Positions 62,441 through 64,000 of a DNA stretch of 64,000 nucleotides are shown here, piece after piece. The notes under the pieces were generated by a model that did not search any database, had not been told where the DNA came from, and worked only from the letters and a program-made list of their open reading frames with translations. This stretch comes from Paracoccaceae bacterium (lineage in GTDB: Bacteria; Pseudomonadota; Alphaproteobacteria; Rhodobacterales; Rhodobacteraceae): contig CACKSH010000001.1 in assembly GCA_902602765.1 (NCBI GenBank), forward strand, positions 62,001 through 126,000, in the 5' to 3' direction. The position numbers were made by a program, and so were the translations under genes. Within the stretch, counting starts at the first letter, position 1. Every line of letters starts with the position of its first letter.

Positions 62441-63301
62441 ATGTCATATCTAGATTTCACCCAAGAGGAATTGATTTATCAGTACAGTCCTCGTGAGGCC
62501 GTTCCAGAGCATCCAGTGTGGAAGGCTCACTGGTCCTTGTTTAGCGAATACGCAAGATCTAAATATGACAATATATCAAGAGTTTCCTACGGATCCTCTA
62601 AGGGTCAAACTTTGGATATTTTTCCCGCAAAGAATAAGAACTCGCCAATAAATATATTTGTACATGGAGGATTTTGGCGTTTTTTGGATAGTTTTGATCA
62701 TTCGCTTGTAGCTCCTGCAGTTGTTGATGCTGGTGGTGCATCTGTACTTGTAAATTATGATCTTTGCCCAACTGTTAGTCTGCATAAGGTTATTGAACAA
62801 GTCAGATTAGCTTTAAAATGGGTTTATGAAAATGCTGAAAAAGTAAATGGAGATAAAAATAAGATTTATATATCTGGACATTCTGCCGGCGGCCATTTGG
62901 CTTCAATGCTATGTATATCAGAGCCTTTGTTATCATTAGGATTGCCAAAAAATGTTATTAAAGGAGCTACTATTGTAAGCGCCATGTTGGATTTAGAGCC
63001 AATATTTTTAGTCCCTGGTTCTGAAGAATTAATGATTGAGCAAAACGAGTGCAAAGAACTCAGCCCCGTTTACAACCCGCCAGATCCGTCGGTCGAATTG
63101 GTTATCGCGGTGGGGGGCTTGGAGACTACAGAGTGGATTAGGCAAACTGAGGACATGCTGCATGTGTTAAAGGATCAAGGCAGTAATTATACCTTCTTTA
63201 AACCAGAATATGACCAACACTATTCAATTTTATTTTCACTTGGCAACCCGTGCACACCATTGTGCAAGGCTATGTTGGATCAAATGAACTTGAGTTTATG
63301 A
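62441..63301 (+). CDS. Alpha/beta hydrolase, kynurenine formamidase-like
   Basis: A hydrolase of 286 residues. The oxyanion motif HGGFWR (about residues 75-80), the nucleophile GHSAGGH (Ser about residue 148), and the closing His in EYDQHYSILFSL form a clear catalytic set. Compared with the protein at 25424-26224 it shares the same order of motifs but with the classical GxSxG form. It likely cleaves a formamide, amide or ester. It lies in the RidA operon. The 188-base gap after it precedes gcdH. Confidence 0.8.
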   Translation: MSYLDFTQEELIYQYSPREAVPEHPVWKAHWSLFSEYARSKYDNISRVSYGSSKGQTLDIFPAKNKNSPINIFVHGGFWRFLDSFDHSLVAPAVVDAGGASVLVNYDLCPTVSLHKVIEQVRLALKWVYENAEKVNGDKNKIYISGHSAGGHLASMLCISEPLLSLGLPKNVIKGATIVSAMLDLEPIFLVPGSEELMIEQNECKELSPVYNPPDPSVELVIAVGGLETTEWIRQTEDMLHVLKDQGSNYTFFKPEYDQHYSILFSLGNPCTPLCKAMLDQMNLSL

Positions 63302-63488
63302 CTTGCTGCAGCTTAGTCTATGCACTAAGTACATTCGTATTATTAACCTGTGTACTCAGTAAATTAAAAAATTTATGTTGAATTCGATAATTTTGATTAA
63401 GCTTTAATATATTTCTAGTTTATAAAATCAGTCAAAATTAAATACGGCTAGGACACTAAAAAACTTATGACAGGATATGGATGTTTAA

Positions 63489-64000
63489 ATGAACTTTGAA
63501 TCGGCCTCTTATAAAACCAAAGATGCACCAGACTTAAATGATTTTGACTGGTTAGATCCCTTTAAGCTTTCAGATTTGCTCGAAGAACATGAGGTGCTAA
63601 TCAAAGAAAGTGCGGCATCGTTTGCAAATGATGTTTTAATGCCCAAAGTAGTTGAAGGTTTTGCAGGTGAGGAAGTCTGTCCTGAAATTTTCTCAGAAAT
63701 GGGAAAAATGGGCCTTCTCGGTATAACCATTCCAGAGCAATACGGCGGTCTGGGTGCAAACTATGTGTCCTACGGATTAGTTGCACAGGAAATTGAGAGG
63801 ATTGATAGTGGTTATCGTTCGATGCTGTCCGTTCAGTCGAGCTTAGTGATGTATCCAATATATGCTTATGGTACGGAAGATCAGCGACAAAAATATCTAC
63901 CAGCTTTAGCAAGTGGTGAGATGGTAGGGTGTTTTGGCCTTACAGAACCAGATGCAGGTTCTGATCCAGCTTCTATGAAGACCAGAGCACAAAAAACTAA
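63489..64000 (+). CDS. gcdH: Glutaryl-CoA dehydrogenase, 5' part
   Basis: The first 170 codons of an acyl-CoA dehydrogenase, cut by the window end. Start ATG 63489. The N-terminus ([17 protein letters not shown]) and [34 protein letters not shown] and [15 protein letters not shown] match the glutaryl-CoA dehydrogenase sub-family, which oxidises and decarboxylates glutaryl-CoA to crotonyl-CoA with FAD. Glutaryl-CoA is an intermediate of lysine, tryptophan and aromatic breakdown. Its link to the RidA/hydrolase genes is by position only. Confidence 0.9.
   Translation, partial: MNFESASYKTKDAPDLNDFDWLDPFKLSDLLEEHEVLIKESAASFANDVLMPKVVEGFAGEEVCPEIFSEMGKMGLLGITIPEQYGGLGANYVSYGLVAQEIERIDSGYRSMLSVQSSLVMYPIYAYGTEDQRQKYLPALASGEMVGCFGLTEPDAGSDPASMKTRAQKT

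Noticed and set aside
1-64000. CRISPR arrays, IS elements, toxin-antitoxin pairs, prophage genes
   Set aside because: No regularly spaced repeats, transposase, integrase or phage structural motifs were recognised on either strand.

Overview
The window looks like chromosome from an AT-rich, free-living marine alphaproteobacterium, most likely Rhodobacterales-like. That placement is inferred from gene content: a DUF1127 protein, a phoR-pstSCAB-phoU-phoB cluster, TRAP and branched-chain-type ABC importers, GcvT-type demethylating flavoproteins, a GlxA-type AraC regulator, a class II DAHP synthase and an EnvZ-like kinase. No marker gene fixes the genus. Three tRNA genes are present (Asn-GTT, a CAT tRNA that is probably Ile2, and Leu-CAA). 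No rRNA, IS element, integrase or CRISPR array was seen.

Layout. 0-4 kb: small housekeeping genes (thioredoxin-like, phhB, trmL, a lone cNMP-binding domain, a PNPOx-like protein) and several very short genes. 4-14.7 kb: a Cache-HAMP adenylate cyclase, then a seven-gene polyol (mannitol/sorbitol) import and oxidation operon of visibly higher GC, then DUF1127. This block is bracketed by an intact tRNA-Asn (14.7 kb) and a decayed direct repeat of that tRNA's 3' half plus its downstream flank (3.9 kb), so it looks like a fossil genomic island. 14.8-25 kb: MBL hydrolase, orphan sensor kinase, purMN, rnd, sufE, an orphan corrinoid protein, purCSQ, dsbB and a DedA-like protein. 25-31.5 kb: an alpha/beta hydrolase, the aldehyde dehydrogenase/DUF779 pair, a SOUL protein, DUF2256, a methyltransferase and a MobA-like protein.

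31.7-43.4 kb is a catabolic cluster: a dimethylglycine/sarcosine dehydrogenase-like flavoprotein, an acetolactate-synthase-like ThDP enzyme, a DAO-type FAD oxidase, a complete five-gene Liv-type ABC importer, and a convergent GlxA-type regulator. It probably imports and strips an N-methylated or amino compound, substrate unknown. 43.5-47.3 kb: DAHP synthase, gmk, gamma-carbonic anhydrase-like and a trans-sulfuration enzyme.

47.4-55.2 kb is the phosphate-starvation locus. Two multi-repeat PHO boxes with 11-bp periodicity precede pstS and pstC. Between pstS and pstC lies a broken MFS-transporter remnant resembling ArsJ. 55.3-64 kb is a second catabolic cluster: a TRAP importer with a ThDP enzyme and a quinone-oxidoreductase-like protein face a RidA protein, a kynurenine-formamidase-like hydrolase and the start of glutaryl-CoA dehydrogenase. 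A perfect 29-bp palindrome that fits a LysR T-N11-A box sits in the divergent promoter, and a LysR gene lies at the far end of the cluster. Transporter operons in the window repeatedly carry a hairpin just after the binding-protein gene.
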